The notes under the pieces: model-generated
Database searches by the model: none
The model's input: only the letters and a program-made list of their open reading frames with translations
Told to the model about the DNA's origin: nothing
Shown here: positions 21,035 to 30,405 of the stretch, piece by piece
How positions within the stretch are numbered: position 1 is the first letter of the stretch
Layout: each line of letters starts with the position of its first letter
Position numbers and translations under genes: made by a program
Source: Nakaseomyces glabratus
Taxonomy: Eukaryota > Ascomycota > Saccharomycetes > Saccharomycetales > Saccharomycetaceae
Length of the DNA stretch: 64,000 nucleotides
Reading direction: 5' to 3'
NCBI RefSeq assembly: GCF_010111755.1
Contig: NC_088956.1
Location: 682,001-746,000 of the forward strand

Positions 21035-24000
21035 ATGCCACAATCTGGTCAAAAGAAGAAATTGGCCGGTTTGAGGGCTAATTTCAACATCCTTGGTGAA
21101 AAGGATAAGATTTTAGTTGCCAACAGAGGTGAAATTCCCATTAGAATCTTTAGAACAGCCCATGAACTGTCTATGAGAACCGTCGCTATCTACTCTCACG
21201 AGGATAGACTTTCTACACACAGATTGAAGGCGGATGAAGCCTATGTGATTGGTGAAGAAGGTCAATACACCCCAGTTGGTGCTTACCTTGCCATTGATGA
21301 AATTATTGATATTGCTAAGAAACACGGTGTTGATTTCATTCACCCTGGTTACGGTTTCCTTTCTGAAAACTCGGAATTTGCAGACAAGGTACAAAAAGCT
21401 GGTATCACATGGATTGGCCCACCTCCAGAAGTCATCGAATCTGTTGGTGACAAAGTCTCAGCTAGAAACTTGGCCGCAAAGGCTAAAGTTCCAACCGTTC
21501 CAGGTACTCCTGGTCCAATTAAAACCGTGGAAGAAGCTGAGGCCTTTGTCGCTGAGTATGGTTACCCAGTGATCATCAAAGCTGCCTACGGTGGTGGTGG
21601 TAGAGGTATGAGAGTGGTAAGAGAAGGCGAAGACATTGGTGACGCTTTCCAACGTGCCACTTCTGAGGCTAAGACAGCTTTCGGTAACGGTACTTGTTTT
21701 GTAGAAAGATTCTTGGACAAGCCAAAACATATTGAAGTTCAACTTCTGGCTGACAACCATGGTAACGTCATACATCTATTTGAAAGAGATTGTTCGGTAC
21801 AACGTAGACACCAGAAGGTCGTAGAAGTCGCACCAGCAAAAACATTACCTCGTGACGTTAGAGATGCAATTTTAACAGATGCCGTTAAATTGGCAAAAGA
21901 AGCAGGCTACAGAAATGCTGGTACAGCTGAATTCTTAGTTGATAACCAAAATAGACATTATTTCATTGAAATTAACCCAAGAATTCAAGTTGAACATACA
22001 ATTACTGAAGAAATTACTGGTATTGATATTGTGGCCGCTCAAATTCAAATTGCAGCCGGTGCTTCCCTAACAGAATTAGGTCTTCTACAAGACAGAATTA
22101 CCACTCGTGGTTTTGCTATTCAATGTCGTATCACAACTGAGGATCCAGCAAAGAATTTCCAACCGGATACTGGTAGAATTGAAGTTTACGGTTCTACTGG
22201 TGGTAACGGTGTTAGATTAGATGGTGGTAATGCATACGCAGGCGCTGTTATTTCACCTCATTATGACTCTATGCTGGTCAAATGTTCCTGTTCAGGTTCC
22301 ACTTATGAAATTGTACGTCGTAAAATAATCCGTGCCTTGATTGAATTCAGAATTAGAGGTGTGAAAACTAATATTCCATTTTTGCTAACATTATTAACTC
22401 ATCCAGTATTTATTAGCGGCCAGTATTGGACAACTTTCATTGATGACACCCCACAGTTGTTCCATATGGTTTCATCACAAAACAGAGCCCAAAAATTGCT
22501 ACACTACTTGGCTGATTTAGCAGTCAATGGTTCATCAATTAAGGGTCAAATTGGCTTGCCTAAATTATCTACTAAACCAAACATTCCACATCTACATGAC
22601 GAAAAGGGTGAGATTATTAGTGTCACCAAAGTGGCTCCACCAGATGGTTGGAGACAAGTGCTATTAGAAAAGGGACCTGAAGGATTCGCTAAAGCTGTTA
22701 GAGCATTCAAGGGTACTTTACTAATGGACACAACTTGGAGAGATGCCCACCAATCCTTACTTGCAACAAGAGTTAGAACACACGACTTGGCCGCTATTGC
22801 ACCAACTACTGCACATGCTTTAGCTGGTGCGTTTGCGCTAGAATGTTGGGGTGGTGCTACTTTTGATGTTGCTATGAGATTCTTACATGAAGATCCATGG
22901 GAACGTCTAAGAGTATTGAGAAAACTAGTCCCAAATATTCCATTCCAAATGCTACTTCGTGGTGCAAATGGTGTTGCATACTCATCACTGCCAGACAATG
23001 CCATTGACCATTTTGTTAAACAAGCAAAGGATAACGGTGTTGACATTTTCAGAGTTTTTGATGCACTAAACGATTTAGAGCAATTAAAGGTTGGTGTAGA
23101 TGCTGTTAAGAAAGCTGGAGGTGTTGTCGAGGCAACAGTATGCTATTCTGGTGATATGTTACAACCAGGCAAGAAATACAACTTGGATTACTATCTAGAA
23201 GTCACTGACAAGATTGTTGAAATGGGTACACATGTTCTTGGTATCAAAGATATGGCTGGTACTTTGAAACCTACTGCTGCAAAGTTGCTAATTGGTTCTA
23301 TTAGAGCTAAATACCCAGACCTACCAATTCATGTTCATAGTCATGACTCTGCTGGTACTGCTGTGGCTTCCATGGCTGCTTGTGCATTTGCAGGTGCAGA
23401 TGTTGTCGATGTCGCTATCAACTCTATGTCAGGAATGACTTCTCAGGCATCAATCAATGCCCTATTAGCATCTCTAGATGGGGAAATTGATACAGGTGTT
23501 AATGTTAAGCATGCTCGTGAATTAGATGCTTACTGGGCGGAGATGAGACTGTTGTATTCTTGTTTTGAAGCTGATCTAAAGGGTCCCGATCCAGAAGTGT
23601 ACGACCATGAAATTCCAGGTGGTCAATTGACTAACCTGTTATTCCAAGCCCAACAGCTAGGCCTAGGTGAGAAATGGATTGAAACCAAGAGAGCTTATAA
23701 AGAGGCCAACCACTTGCTGGGTGACATTGTAAAGGTTACTCCTACCTCGAAGGTTGTTGGTGATTTAGCACAGTTTATGGTTACCAATCAACTGACATCG
23801 GAAGATGTTAAACGTTTAGCAAACTCATTGGATTTCCCAGACTCTGTCATGGACTTCTTTGAAGGTTTAATGGGTCAACCATACGGTGGTTTCCCAGAAC
23901 CTTTAAGATCTGATATCTTGAGAAACAAGAGGAGAAAATTGACAGTTCGTCCCGGTTTGGAGCTTGAGCCATTCGATCTTGAATCAATCAGAGAAGATCT

Positions 24001-24577
24001 TGAAAACAGATTTGGTGAAATCGATGAATGCGATGTTGCTTCTTATAACATGTATCCAAAGGTTTACGAAGACTTCCAAAAAATGAAAGAATTGTACGGT
24101 GACTTATCTGTGCTACCAACTAAAAACTTCCTAGCTCCACCAAGCATTGGCGAAGACATTGAAGTTCATTTAGAACAAGGTAAGACTTTGATCATAAAGC
24201 TACAAGCTGTCGGTGATTTGAACAAAGAGACTGGTATGAGGGATGTCTACTTTGAACTAAATGGTGAAATGAGAAAGATTCGCGTACCTGATAGATCTCA
24301 GAAGGTCGAAAAAGTCTCTAAACCCAAGGCTGACAATCATGATCCATTCCAAATTGGTGCCCCAATGGCAGGTGTTATCGTGGAAGTTAAGGTCCACAAA
24401 GGTTCATTAGTCAAGAAGGGTCAACCGGTTGCTATTTTGAGCGCAATGAAGATGGAAATGGTTGTGTCATCTCAAGCAGATGGCCAGGTAAAGGACGTGT
24501 TTGTCAAAGATGCCGAAAATGTTGAAGCTTCCGATCTTCTGGTTCTTCTAGAAGAAGAAATTCCGCCACAAGAGTAA
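21035..24577 (+). CDS. PYC1: Pyruvate carboxylase
   Basis: An 1180-residue cytosolic biotin enzyme (1178 in S. cerevisiae Pyc1). It carboxylates pyruvate to oxaloacetate, feeding gluconeogenesis and aspartate synthesis. Domains in order: biotin carboxylase (about 20-480) with the ATP-grasp Gly-rich loop AAYGGGGRGM near 183-192; carboxyltransferase (about 560-850) with LMDTTWRDAHQSLLATRVRTHD; and the C-terminal biotinyl domain with AMKMEM, biotinyl-Lys near 1139. Codons are strongly biased to preferred yeast codons (GGT, AAG, TTG) in the first third, indicating high expression. S. cerevisiae has two copies; the neighbours DUO1 and YBP2 match PYC1 (YGL062W). Confidence 0.97.
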   Translation: MPQSGQKKKLAGLRANFNILGEKDKILVANRGEIPIRIFRTAHELSMRTVAIYSHEDRLSTHRLKADEAYVIGEEGQYTPVGAYLAIDEIIDIAKKHGVDFIHPGYGFLSENSEFADKVQKAGITWIGPPPEVIESVGDKVSARNLAAKAKVPTVPGTPGPIKTVEEAEAFVAEYGYPVIIKAAYGGGGRGMRVVREGEDIGDAFQRATSEAKTAFGNGTCFVERFLDKPKHIEVQLLADNHGNVIHLFERDCSVQRRHQKVVEVAPAKTLPRDVRDAILTDAVKLAKEAGYRNAGTAEFLVDNQNRHYFIEINPRIQVEHTITEEITGIDIVAAQIQIAAGASLTELGLLQDRITTRGFAIQCRITTEDPAKNFQPDTGRIEVYGSTGGNGVRLDGGNAYAGAVISPHYDSMLVKCSCSGSTYEIVRRKIIRALIEFRIRGVKTNIPFLLTLLTHPVFISGQYWTTFIDDTPQLFHMVSSQNRAQKLLHYLADLAVNGSSIKGQIGLPKLSTKPNIPHLHDEKGEIISVTKVAPPDGWRQVLLEKGPEGFAKAVRAFKGTLLMDTTWRDAHQSLLATRVRTHDLAAIAPTTAHALAGAFALECWGGATFDVAMRFLHEDPWERLRVLRKLVPNIPFQMLLRGANGVAYSSLPDNAIDHFVKQAKDNGVDIFRVFDALNDLEQLKVGVDAVKKAGGVVEATVCYSGDMLQPGKKYNLDYYLEVTDKIVEMGTHVLGIKDMAGTLKPTAAKLLIGSIRAKYPDLPIHVHSHDSAGTAVASMAACAFAGADVVDVAINSMSGMTSQASINALLASLDGEIDTGVNVKHARELDAYWAEMRLLYSCFEADLKGPDPEVYDHEIPGGQLTNLLFQAQQLGLGEKWIETKRAYKEANHLLGDIVKVTPTSKVVGDLAQFMVTNQLTSEDVKRLANSLDFPDSVMDFFEGLMGQPYGGFPEPLRSDILRNKRRKLTVRPGLELEPFDLESIREDLENRFGEIDECDVASYNMYPKVYEDFQKMKELYGDLSVLPTKNFLAPPSIGEDIEVHLEQGKTLIIKLQAVGDLNKETGMRDVYFELNGEMRKIRVPDRSQKVEKVSKPKADNHDPFQIGAPMAGVIVEVKVHKGSLVKKGQPVAILSAMKMEMVVSSQADGQVKDVFVKDAENVEASDLLVLLEEEIPPQE

Positions 24578-24936
24578 GAATACTAAAAAATTCAAAAAAT
24601 ATATAAATATTAATCAAGACTTTATGTTTACTATGCACGACACCGATATCCTATCTGGATATTGTAATAATTTCGATGTTCTTATAGGTTATTTAAACGT
24701 TTGTATTAAAATTTCCGATAATAAGCTAATTTTCGGTCTAATATTCTGTTTACTTCTTTTCACCACTATGACAATACCAATGATATCTCTATTTGAAAAC
24801 TGTCCAATCTCAATTACTTTACTCTATGGGCTGATGATAAAGGTTACAATAATATTACAATGCGCTATATGTGATATTAAGAATGAAATGTGAAATCCCC
24901 ATCTAAGTAAGTTAGTACATAGATAACCTTAATATT
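24578..24936. other. Convergent intergenic region PYC/DUO1
   Basis: About 0.36 kb. It holds an 89-codon hydrophobic frame (24624-24893, plus strand) starting 46 bp after the PYC stop. Its AT-rich codons and lack of any recognised motif make a gene unlikely. Confidence 0.45.
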
Positions 24937-25575
24937 TCACCTTTGTCTTTTCAAATTACTACTTGCTGTGGGCCTTGTCAACCTACTTGATATTTGTGGT
25001 ATACCAGATGGTCTATTTCTTGCATTCCGAAGTGCAGTAGCCTTTGTCACTCTACCAGTAGGTTGTCTATAACTGTTCCCATATAGTCGTTGGCCGGTGG
25101 GTCCATTGCCATTACCTTTCACTTGTGCTGGTATTAACTTATCCTCTTCCATTTTAATTGACTTCTGTAGTTCAGCTATTTCCTGTTTATATTGTTCTAC
25201 AACTTCTTCATTACTGTTCGATCCCGTTTTAGATCCCGTCCTACTATCCATGATATGGTGCGCATAACCAGCCTGTGATTGTATGTTTATCCAATTGTCA
25301 AGCATCTTGTTCGTCGATTTACAAACATGGTGGATCTTGTTCATGTGGGACGGTAGCGCACCTTTCACTACGCTGTCTATACTCCGTATAGTGGCTATGA
25401 CCTTATCCAATGTCTCCAACTCACGTAACAAACTTTGAGTCGTTATGCTTCCGCTCTCCTCAACCATCGCGCTAGGTTTCTTCGCATCCCTAGTACGCGC
25501 CGCATTGTGTCTCATCTGATCGAATATTTCTGGGATCAATTGATTGATCGCAGAATTGTCCAGACTTTCACTCAT
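24937..25575 (-). CDS. DUO1: DASH/Dam1 complex subunit Duo1
   Basis: A 212-residue protein (247 in S. cerevisiae YGL061C). The central helical region (about 50-110) contains LLRELETLDKVIATIRSID and MNKIHHVCKSTNKMLDNWINIQSQAGYAHHI, typical of the conserved Duo1 core. A second short coiled-coil lies near 122-145 (VEQYKQEIAELQKSIK) and the C terminus is basic, Arg/Ser-rich. Duo1 belongs to the ten-subunit DASH ring that couples kinetochores to microtubules; the basic tail may contact microtubules or be phosphorylated by Ipl1 (inference). Its position between PYC and YBP2, opposite strand, is as in S. cerevisiae. Confidence 0.93.
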   Translation of the reverse strand: MSESLDNSAINQLIPEIFDQMRHNAARTRDAKKPSAMVEESGSITTQSLLRELETLDKVIATIRSIDSVVKGALPSHMNKIHHVCKSTNKMLDNWINIQSQAGYAHHIMDSRTGSKTGSNSNEEVVEQYKQEIAELQKSIKMEEDKLIPAQVKGNGNGPTGQRLYGNSYRQPTGRVTKATALRNARNRPSGIPQISSRLTRPTASSNLKRQR

Positions 25576-25906
25576 ATCTTAATATTTACCGCTATAGTAC
25601 CCACGGATCGACTCGCAACCTCGCTCTTCTCGACTCAAATATCCTTGATCCTGACTATTACTATGTTTTTATCCACTTTTGTTTGTTTTTTCTAAACAAT
25701 CAGTGATGCCCTGCTGCCAAAAAAATCAAAGCTGCGAATCGACATAAATCAGGAACATCGATGAATCATACTTAAAAAATGGCATTGACTATCACCACTC
25801 GAATCAATCATATCCCTCCGATTGCTACACAAGTGCAATCAATTACTATAAGCGTTTTGCCTGCGAGAAGCTCTGATCTTATTTGGTGGATTTCTGACTT
25901 AACTAG
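25576..25906. other. Divergent promoter region DUO1/YBP2
   Basis: About 0.33 kb. I see no distinctive motif or gene. Confidence 0.45.
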
Positions 25907-27799
25907 ATGAGCACTGAAGCTATTAGGAAGCTGAGGCAATATGCCGAAGAGAATGAGAAGGAGGAGTTTGATGGGATCACCTACTTGGTGCTATTAGAAG
26001 AGTGCATTAACGGGCTGAGCGGCTCAGAAGATCAGGCCTTGTTTTTCGATGAACTTTATGGCTTGCTGGATCAATTTGGAACTCCCTTAAATGATGAGCT
26101 GCTGTGGGGCCTGCCAAAAGCACTAATAAAGAATATAAGTTCTAAGAATGTGGAGGATAAAGCTCTCGTGAAAGCAATATGTAACTGCATGAAGTTGGTT
26201 GCAAGAGTTGGAACAGATGATTATAACTTCCTTTTCGGCACAGAGTTGTTGAGAGAGTGCAGAGCGGAAGATACTAATATATACGATGATTCCAATGACA
26301 CATATATTTTGGAAGCATTTAAAGTTAGAGTTGAACTTTTACTTGAGGAATTTATACTACCAGCTTTGAAAACACTAGGCCAGACAAACCCATCTAAATT
26401 TCTATCCGTCATAGTTTCCGCCTTGGTCGAGTTAATCTCGAACAACATGCAATGTGGGGAGGAAATAGAAATGTCTAACATTTTATTAGATGTAATAATA
26501 CGGTTTTATGATAGCTATGAGCTTCCTAGCGCTAAAGTTACCACACCTGATGGCGCGATGGCCAATAAAGATGAAGAAGATATAGTTCAAAAAATACTAG
26601 AAAGTTTTTGGTCATTTTCCATAGGTAGATGTATCAAAAATCAAAGCTGCTTTCCTGAATATATACTATTATCGCAAATTCCAAGAATGGATTTCGTGAA
26701 GCAAGAAATCGATGTTCCTGACGATTTCATCATCAAAAGTAGGAATATTATCAGGATAACGAACGAGAAGTTACAACTTGATCTTCAAAAGATGATGGAA
26801 GCCTGCTTTGAAGAAACACGAAAAATATACGAACTGTTGCCCCCAAACCCGACGGTGCAGGATGGTAATGATTTAACTGAAGAAATATATCAAATGTCCT
26901 ATGTAAATGGTGTGACCACGTTAGAGGAACAAAAAGGTAAACTGAGTTTGGATACCGCAGGTGTATTAACGCTATCGGGACTGTATTATATTGCGAATGA
27001 TAATAAATTAAATGTAAAAATAAATCTTTATGATGCCGTTCTCCTATATCTCAGATTTTCCAGTGCATCATTATATTCTCCCATATTTGATAACACATTT
27101 GTGGAAGGTATATGCCGGTTTTGGCTTTGGAGTTACACATTAGGTGAAAATAGAGATAAAAATACTTTACAATCAGAGTTAATGAGTGTACCTGACTATG
27201 TTCTCAAGGTGTTTTTCCAGTTGCTGCTACTGAAGACATGCAATGAGGCTTCAACGTTACAAAAGAGGATAAATTTCAATCTGTTGACACAATTACTGGC
27301 ATTTAGCAACGCTGAAGTGGCGTTTGATTTCATAGTTGATACGATACTATCTTGCCCCTATCTTGATGCCAAGATTGCTATCGCTGGGATCTTAAAGGAC
27401 TTGATGGCCAAGAAAAGTGATGATATACACCTTAAGGAAGCCAGACAAGTTAAAAATGAACCGAATAACCATAATTGCCCTCCAAAATTACCAGACAGAC
27501 CTCCTATTACTGTAGATGAGCACAGAATAGCGAGCATACATAGCCTAGTAAAGCTCTGCATCGAGGATTGCTTAAAGCCCTTGAACAACAAGACACAAGG
27601 GAACCTAATACTACTGCAATACTATATCAATATTCTAATCACACTTTATAAACAATGGGACGGGTTTCTCCTCAAAGAGATTAACGATGAAATAAAAAAA
27701 CTGTTCAGCCAAAGACAAGAGCAAGAGTTCCCCGAACTAGAGTTCATACGTCTGGCAAATGATACACTATCCACGCAGCTAGAGAGACTTAACTTGTAA
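25907..27799 (+). CDS. YBP2: Yap1-binding protein family, Ybp2 orthologue
   Basis: A 630-residue all-helical protein (641 in S. cerevisiae YGL060W) with no signal peptide or membrane segment. It belongs to the YAP1-binding protein/alkaline phosphatase-associated family (Ybp1/Ybp2). Ybp1 supports Yap1 oxidation by Gpx3; Ybp2 has a weaker oxidative-stress role and associates with the kinetochore (also called Cnn2-like/COMA-associated). The name rests on length, overall helical make-up and position between DUO1 and PKP2. No ATG12-like gene lies beside it, unlike the YBR216-YBR218 sister region of S. cerevisiae, which supports the YGL track. The start ATG at 25907 is the first in the frame. Confidence 0.85.
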   Translation: MSTEAIRKLRQYAEENEKEEFDGITYLVLLEECINGLSGSEDQALFFDELYGLLDQFGTPLNDELLWGLPKALIKNISSKNVEDKALVKAICNCMKLVARVGTDDYNFLFGTELLRECRAEDTNIYDDSNDTYILEAFKVRVELLLEEFILPALKTLGQTNPSKFLSVIVSALVELISNNMQCGEEIEMSNILLDVIIRFYDSYELPSAKVTTPDGAMANKDEEDIVQKILESFWSFSIGRCIKNQSCFPEYILLSQIPRMDFVKQEIDVPDDFIIKSRNIIRITNEKLQLDLQKMMEACFEETRKIYELLPPNPTVQDGNDLTEEIYQMSYVNGVTTLEEQKGKLSLDTAGVLTLSGLYYIANDNKLNVKINLYDAVLLYLRFSSASLYSPIFDNTFVEGICRFWLWSYTLGENRDKNTLQSELMSVPDYVLKVFFQLLLLKTCNEASTLQKRINFNLLTQLLAFSNAEVAFDFIVDTILSCPYLDAKIAIAGILKDLMAKKSDDIHLKEARQVKNEPNNHNCPPKLPDRPPITVDEHRIASIHSLVKLCIEDCLKPLNNKTQGNLILLQYYINILITLYKQWDGFLLKEINDEIKKLFSQRQEQEFPELEFIRLANDTLSTQLERLNL

Positions 27800-28236
27800 T
27801 TGATCTATTCCCTCCCCCTTCTGTCCCTCCACATACGATATATTTGAAACTAGTAGCTACATATCTTATCTCTTCATACCTGAGGAACTTACTAGCATAA
27901 GTTATACACTGTGTTAACATATAGCATTTCACCAATACATGCTATTGTATATGGGCTCCCATTAACACATAACATCGGATCAATGGAGCAAGAACCAGAC
28001 TTAGAAAGCTACGCAGAAAAACACCCTGCATCGGCTTTTAATGAGAAAAGGGTCCAAAACTGCTAAACTTCGAAACTTCATGAAAAGTTGAGCTTAGCGA
28101 TGACTAATTTAGAAGGGAAGAGCAGGACTGCTCTCGATGGCATGCAATATAATATATAGGGTTAACAGGTTAAATAGTATAATTGATTTGGACTGACATT
28201 TCCTTGAAGCTGAGTTAGTCCCTGCAACGTGATTGA
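27800..28236. other. Intergenic region YBP2-PKP2
   Basis: About 0.44 kb. It includes a near-palindromic AGAGCAG-GA-CTGCTCT at 28119-28134, about 105 bp upstream of PKP2. No gene is seen. Confidence 0.5.
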
Positions 28237-29706
28237 GTGGTTGTAACGATGTCGAGACTAAGCAATATGAGGCACTTGCACTCGGTGAAAACACCGAATA
28301 TCACACAGATACCGGACTTCACGAAGTACTCTCCCGTGAGGCCGATCAATGAGGAGTTGGCGCCGTACATATACGAGACGATGAAGGCGTTTCCTTCGCG
28401 GTCGCACTATATCAACCAGCAGCATTACTACCACAACAAGAACGTTCTCATAAATGACTACCTCAAGAAGAATCCCACGCCTGTGTCGTTGACGCAATTG
28501 GCGCAGTACTATGACGATTCCACGACGCTTACTAAACAGAAGGTGATAAGTTCCGCTAAGTTTGTGAAGGAGGAGATCAGCATACGTATGGCGCACAAGA
28601 TCCACTCATTGCAGCTGCTGCCATTCAATGTGATCAACAACTTCCATTTTGTGCAAGTGTATGAGTCCTACTACAACATATTTGAGCGGTTTCGGAAGTT
28701 CCCAGCGGTGCGGACGCTGGACGATAGCATACGGTTCACGAAGTTCGCGCGGGATATACTGAAGGACTTCAACACGCTGAACCTCCCGCACCTGATCATG
28801 GGCGCGCTGGAGTGCACGACGCTGGACCTGTACCCTACGGACAAGATGGACAAGCTGCTGTCGGACCTGCTTCGTGCGCGGATCTCGAGGCGGTTGATAG
28901 TGGAGGAGCACATAAGTATCGCGGACAACTACTTCAGTGGTAAGAAGAAGAACACGCTTGTGCTTGGGGACATATTCCAGGAATGCAGTGCGAAGGAGCA
29001 CATTCTCGGTGCCAGCAAGATATGCGAGAAGTTCATCCAGGACATGTATTTCGAGAGCATCCCGATGCCTGAGCTGAAGATCAACGGCGAGACGGACCTG
29101 AAGTTCTACTTCCTGCCCTCGCACCTCAAGTACCTGCTGGGCGAGATACTGCGGAACACGTACGAGGCCACCATCAAGGACTACATACGGAAGGGTTTAC
29201 CGAAGCCCGAGCCGATAGTGATCACCATTATAAAGAATGAGGAGTCGTACCTGTTCCGGATATGTGATAGAGCTGGCGGGCTGGCGCACCATCACGACGA
29301 CAACAACATCTGGTCGTTCGGCAAGACTAAAGAGCAAGCGGCACAGTCCATTTCGAACTTCCACAAGCTGCCGGGCCTGCAGACCGTGTCGCTGTACGAC
29401 CACCTGTACAACAACACCGAGGACAGGCAGGTGAACAGGGCGTACATCAACACCTCGCTGGAGCCGATGGCACACAGCAACATCGCCTCCGCGGTGGCAA
29501 CGGGCTACGAAGTCCCGCTGCTCAAGCTCCTCAAGAGATCGTTCAGGTACAAGCTGGGCATCGGCCTGGCGATGTGCAAAGTGTACGCGGAGTACTGGAA
29601 CGGAGACCTCACCCTGCACTCCATCCACGGGTTCGGCACAGACACAGTGCTGAAGCTGGGCAACCTGATGATCCACACCAAGGACAAACAGCTAGACCGA
29701 GTGTAG
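28237..29706 (+). CDS. PKP2: Mitochondrial pyruvate dehydrogenase kinase Pkp2
   Basis: A 489-residue protein (491 in S. cerevisiae YGL059W). It is a mitochondrial protein kinase of the PDK/BCKDK family that phosphorylates the E1-alpha subunit of pyruvate dehydrogenase (Pda1) together with Pkp1. The GHKL ATPase motifs are visible: the N box EILRNTYEATIKDY near residue 302, the G1 box CDRAGGLAHHHDD near 343, and the G2 box HGFGTDTVLKL near 464. The four-helix N-terminal domain precedes them. The first ATG at 28237 is followed by a second Met at residue 5. Codon third positions are markedly GC-rich along the whole gene, unlike YBP2 next door, and this produces long antisense open frames that are not genes. 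Confidence 0.95.
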   Translation: MVVTMSRLSNMRHLHSVKTPNITQIPDFTKYSPVRPINEELAPYIYETMKAFPSRSHYINQQHYYHNKNVLINDYLKKNPTPVSLTQLAQYYDDSTTLTKQKVISSAKFVKEEISIRMAHKIHSLQLLPFNVINNFHFVQVYESYYNIFERFRKFPAVRTLDDSIRFTKFARDILKDFNTLNLPHLIMGALECTTLDLYPTDKMDKLLSDLLRARISRRLIVEEHISIADNYFSGKKKNTLVLGDIFQECSAKEHILGASKICEKFIQDMYFESIPMPELKINGETDLKFYFLPSHLKYLLGEILRNTYEATIKDYIRKGLPKPEPIVITIIKNEESYLFRICDRAGGLAHHHDDNNIWSFGKTKEQAAQSISNFHKLPGLQTVSLYDHLYNNTEDRQVNRAYINTSLEPMAHSNIASAVATGYEVPLLKLLKRSFRYKLGIGLAMCKVYAEYWNGDLTLHSIHGFGTDTVLKLGNLMIHTKDKQLDRV

Positions 29707-29815
29707 AGAAATATCACATGCTCTATATACTTATATTTATGTGCCATATAACTATTCGCTTTATAAATGTGAAAGAAGACAGATCACATGATTATTTAAC
29801 ACAAGAAAACCAAAT

Positions 29816-29839
29816 CACATGACCACATGACCACATGAC
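29816..29839. promoter_or_regulatory. Three tandem CACATGAC E-box units
   Basis: Units start at 29816, 29824 and 29832 with an exact 8-bp period. TCACATG is the UAS-INO core (Ino2/Ino4) and a relaxed Cbf1 half-site (RTCACRTG). A further TCACATGA lies at 29784-29791. MET13 is a sulfur/methyl-cycle gene, so Cbf1 is plausible but unproven. Confidence 0.65.
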
Positions 29840-29858
29840 CACGGTAACCCGGTACCGG

Positions 29859-29884
29859 CCCCTCCCTGCCCCCCTGCCCCCCCC
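29859..29884 (-). other. G-quadruplex-capable tract (minus strand)
   Basis: On the plus strand four C runs (4, 3, 6 and 8 bases) are separated by one or two bases; the minus strand therefore meets the G3+N1-7 rule four times. More C runs follow to about 29950. Confidence 0.75.
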
Positions 29885-29920
29885 GCTCGTACTGGCATCG
29901 CCCCCACACCACATAGCCCA

Positions 29921-29927
29921 TGACTCA
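29921..29927. promoter_or_regulatory. Gcn4 site TGACTCA upstream of MET13
   Basis: A perfect TGACTCA lies about 480 bp upstream of MET13 and is consistent with amino-acid-starvation control. Confidence 0.55.
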
Positions 29928-30022
29928 CCCCCCCCCACTCCCACCACACTTGCGAGGAAAGGTGAATGTGTGCACCAGTGCACCACAGCACCACAGTGAT
30001 TAGCCAGAAAAACACAATTTTC

Positions 30023-30065
30023 GCTGCTCTCGATGGCTTCCTTGCTGAGAGCAGCTGAGAGCAGC
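30023..30065. repeat. Inverted and tandem GAGAGCAGC repeats
   Basis: GCTGCTCTC (30023-30031) is the reverse complement of GAGAGCAGC at 30047-30055, which is repeated at 30057-30065. Confidence 0.7.
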
Positions 30066-30139
30066 TGGGAGCATGTGAATCACAATTTGATTGCCTCGTA
30101 GCTGCGGGCGTCTCTGTGCCATATATTTCCTCGAGCTTC

Positions 30140-30149
30140 AGCTCATCGC
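30140..30149. promoter_or_regulatory. PAC box upstream of MET13
   Basis: AGCTCATCGC is a full PAC element, 257 bp before the MET13 start, without a clear RRPE partner. MET13 is not a ribosome-biogenesis gene, so its role here is unclear. Confidence 0.55.
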
Positions 30150-30178
30150 AAGTCATAACGTATCAGCAATAGCAATAG

Positions 30179-30255
30179 TACTTGTAGTTGTAGTTGTAGT
30201 TGTGTATTGTATTGTATTGTATTGTCTTGCATTGTGTATTGTGTATTGTGTATTG
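30179..30255 (+). repeat. Composite microsatellite upstream of MET13
   Basis: Several TTGTAG units pass into TATTG and GTGTATT units; the tract ends about 150 bp before MET13. Confidence 0.85.
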
Positions 30256-30405
30256 TTCAAAGAGGTTAACCCTCGTATGCAGACAAGACTGTGTTATACA
30301 CACTTCTACGAAACATCCCTTTTAAAGGGATTTCATGTTCATATATATTGGTTGTGATTTCCTGTAATCTGGACACTACTCAAAGAATCAAAAAAGTAAC
30401 CAAGT

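Larger units (their letters stand above)
29707..30405. other. PKP2-MET13 intergenic region; synteny junction
   Basis: About 0.7 kb joining the YGL059- and YGL125-like blocks. It contains TCACATG sites, a three-unit CACATGAC array, a C-rich/G4-capable tract, a Gcn4 site, inverted and tandem GAGAGCAGC repeats, a PAC box and a TTGTAG/TATTG microsatellite. Confidence 0.7.

Noticed and set aside
24624..24893. 89-codon hydrophobic frame after PYC
   Set aside because: AT-rich DNA easily yields hydrophobic frames; there is no motif, no preferred codons, and it lies in a short convergent 3' region.
28606..29676. Long minus-strand frames opposite PKP2 (172 and 159 codons)
   Set aside because: Same cause: GC-rich third positions in PKP2. 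The sense strand has full kinase motifs.
28128..30037. A 14-bp match CTGCTCTCGATGGC shared by the PKP2 and MET13 upstream regions
   Set aside because: A few 14-bp matches are expected by chance in 64 kb, so a shared regulatory element is not supported without more evidence.
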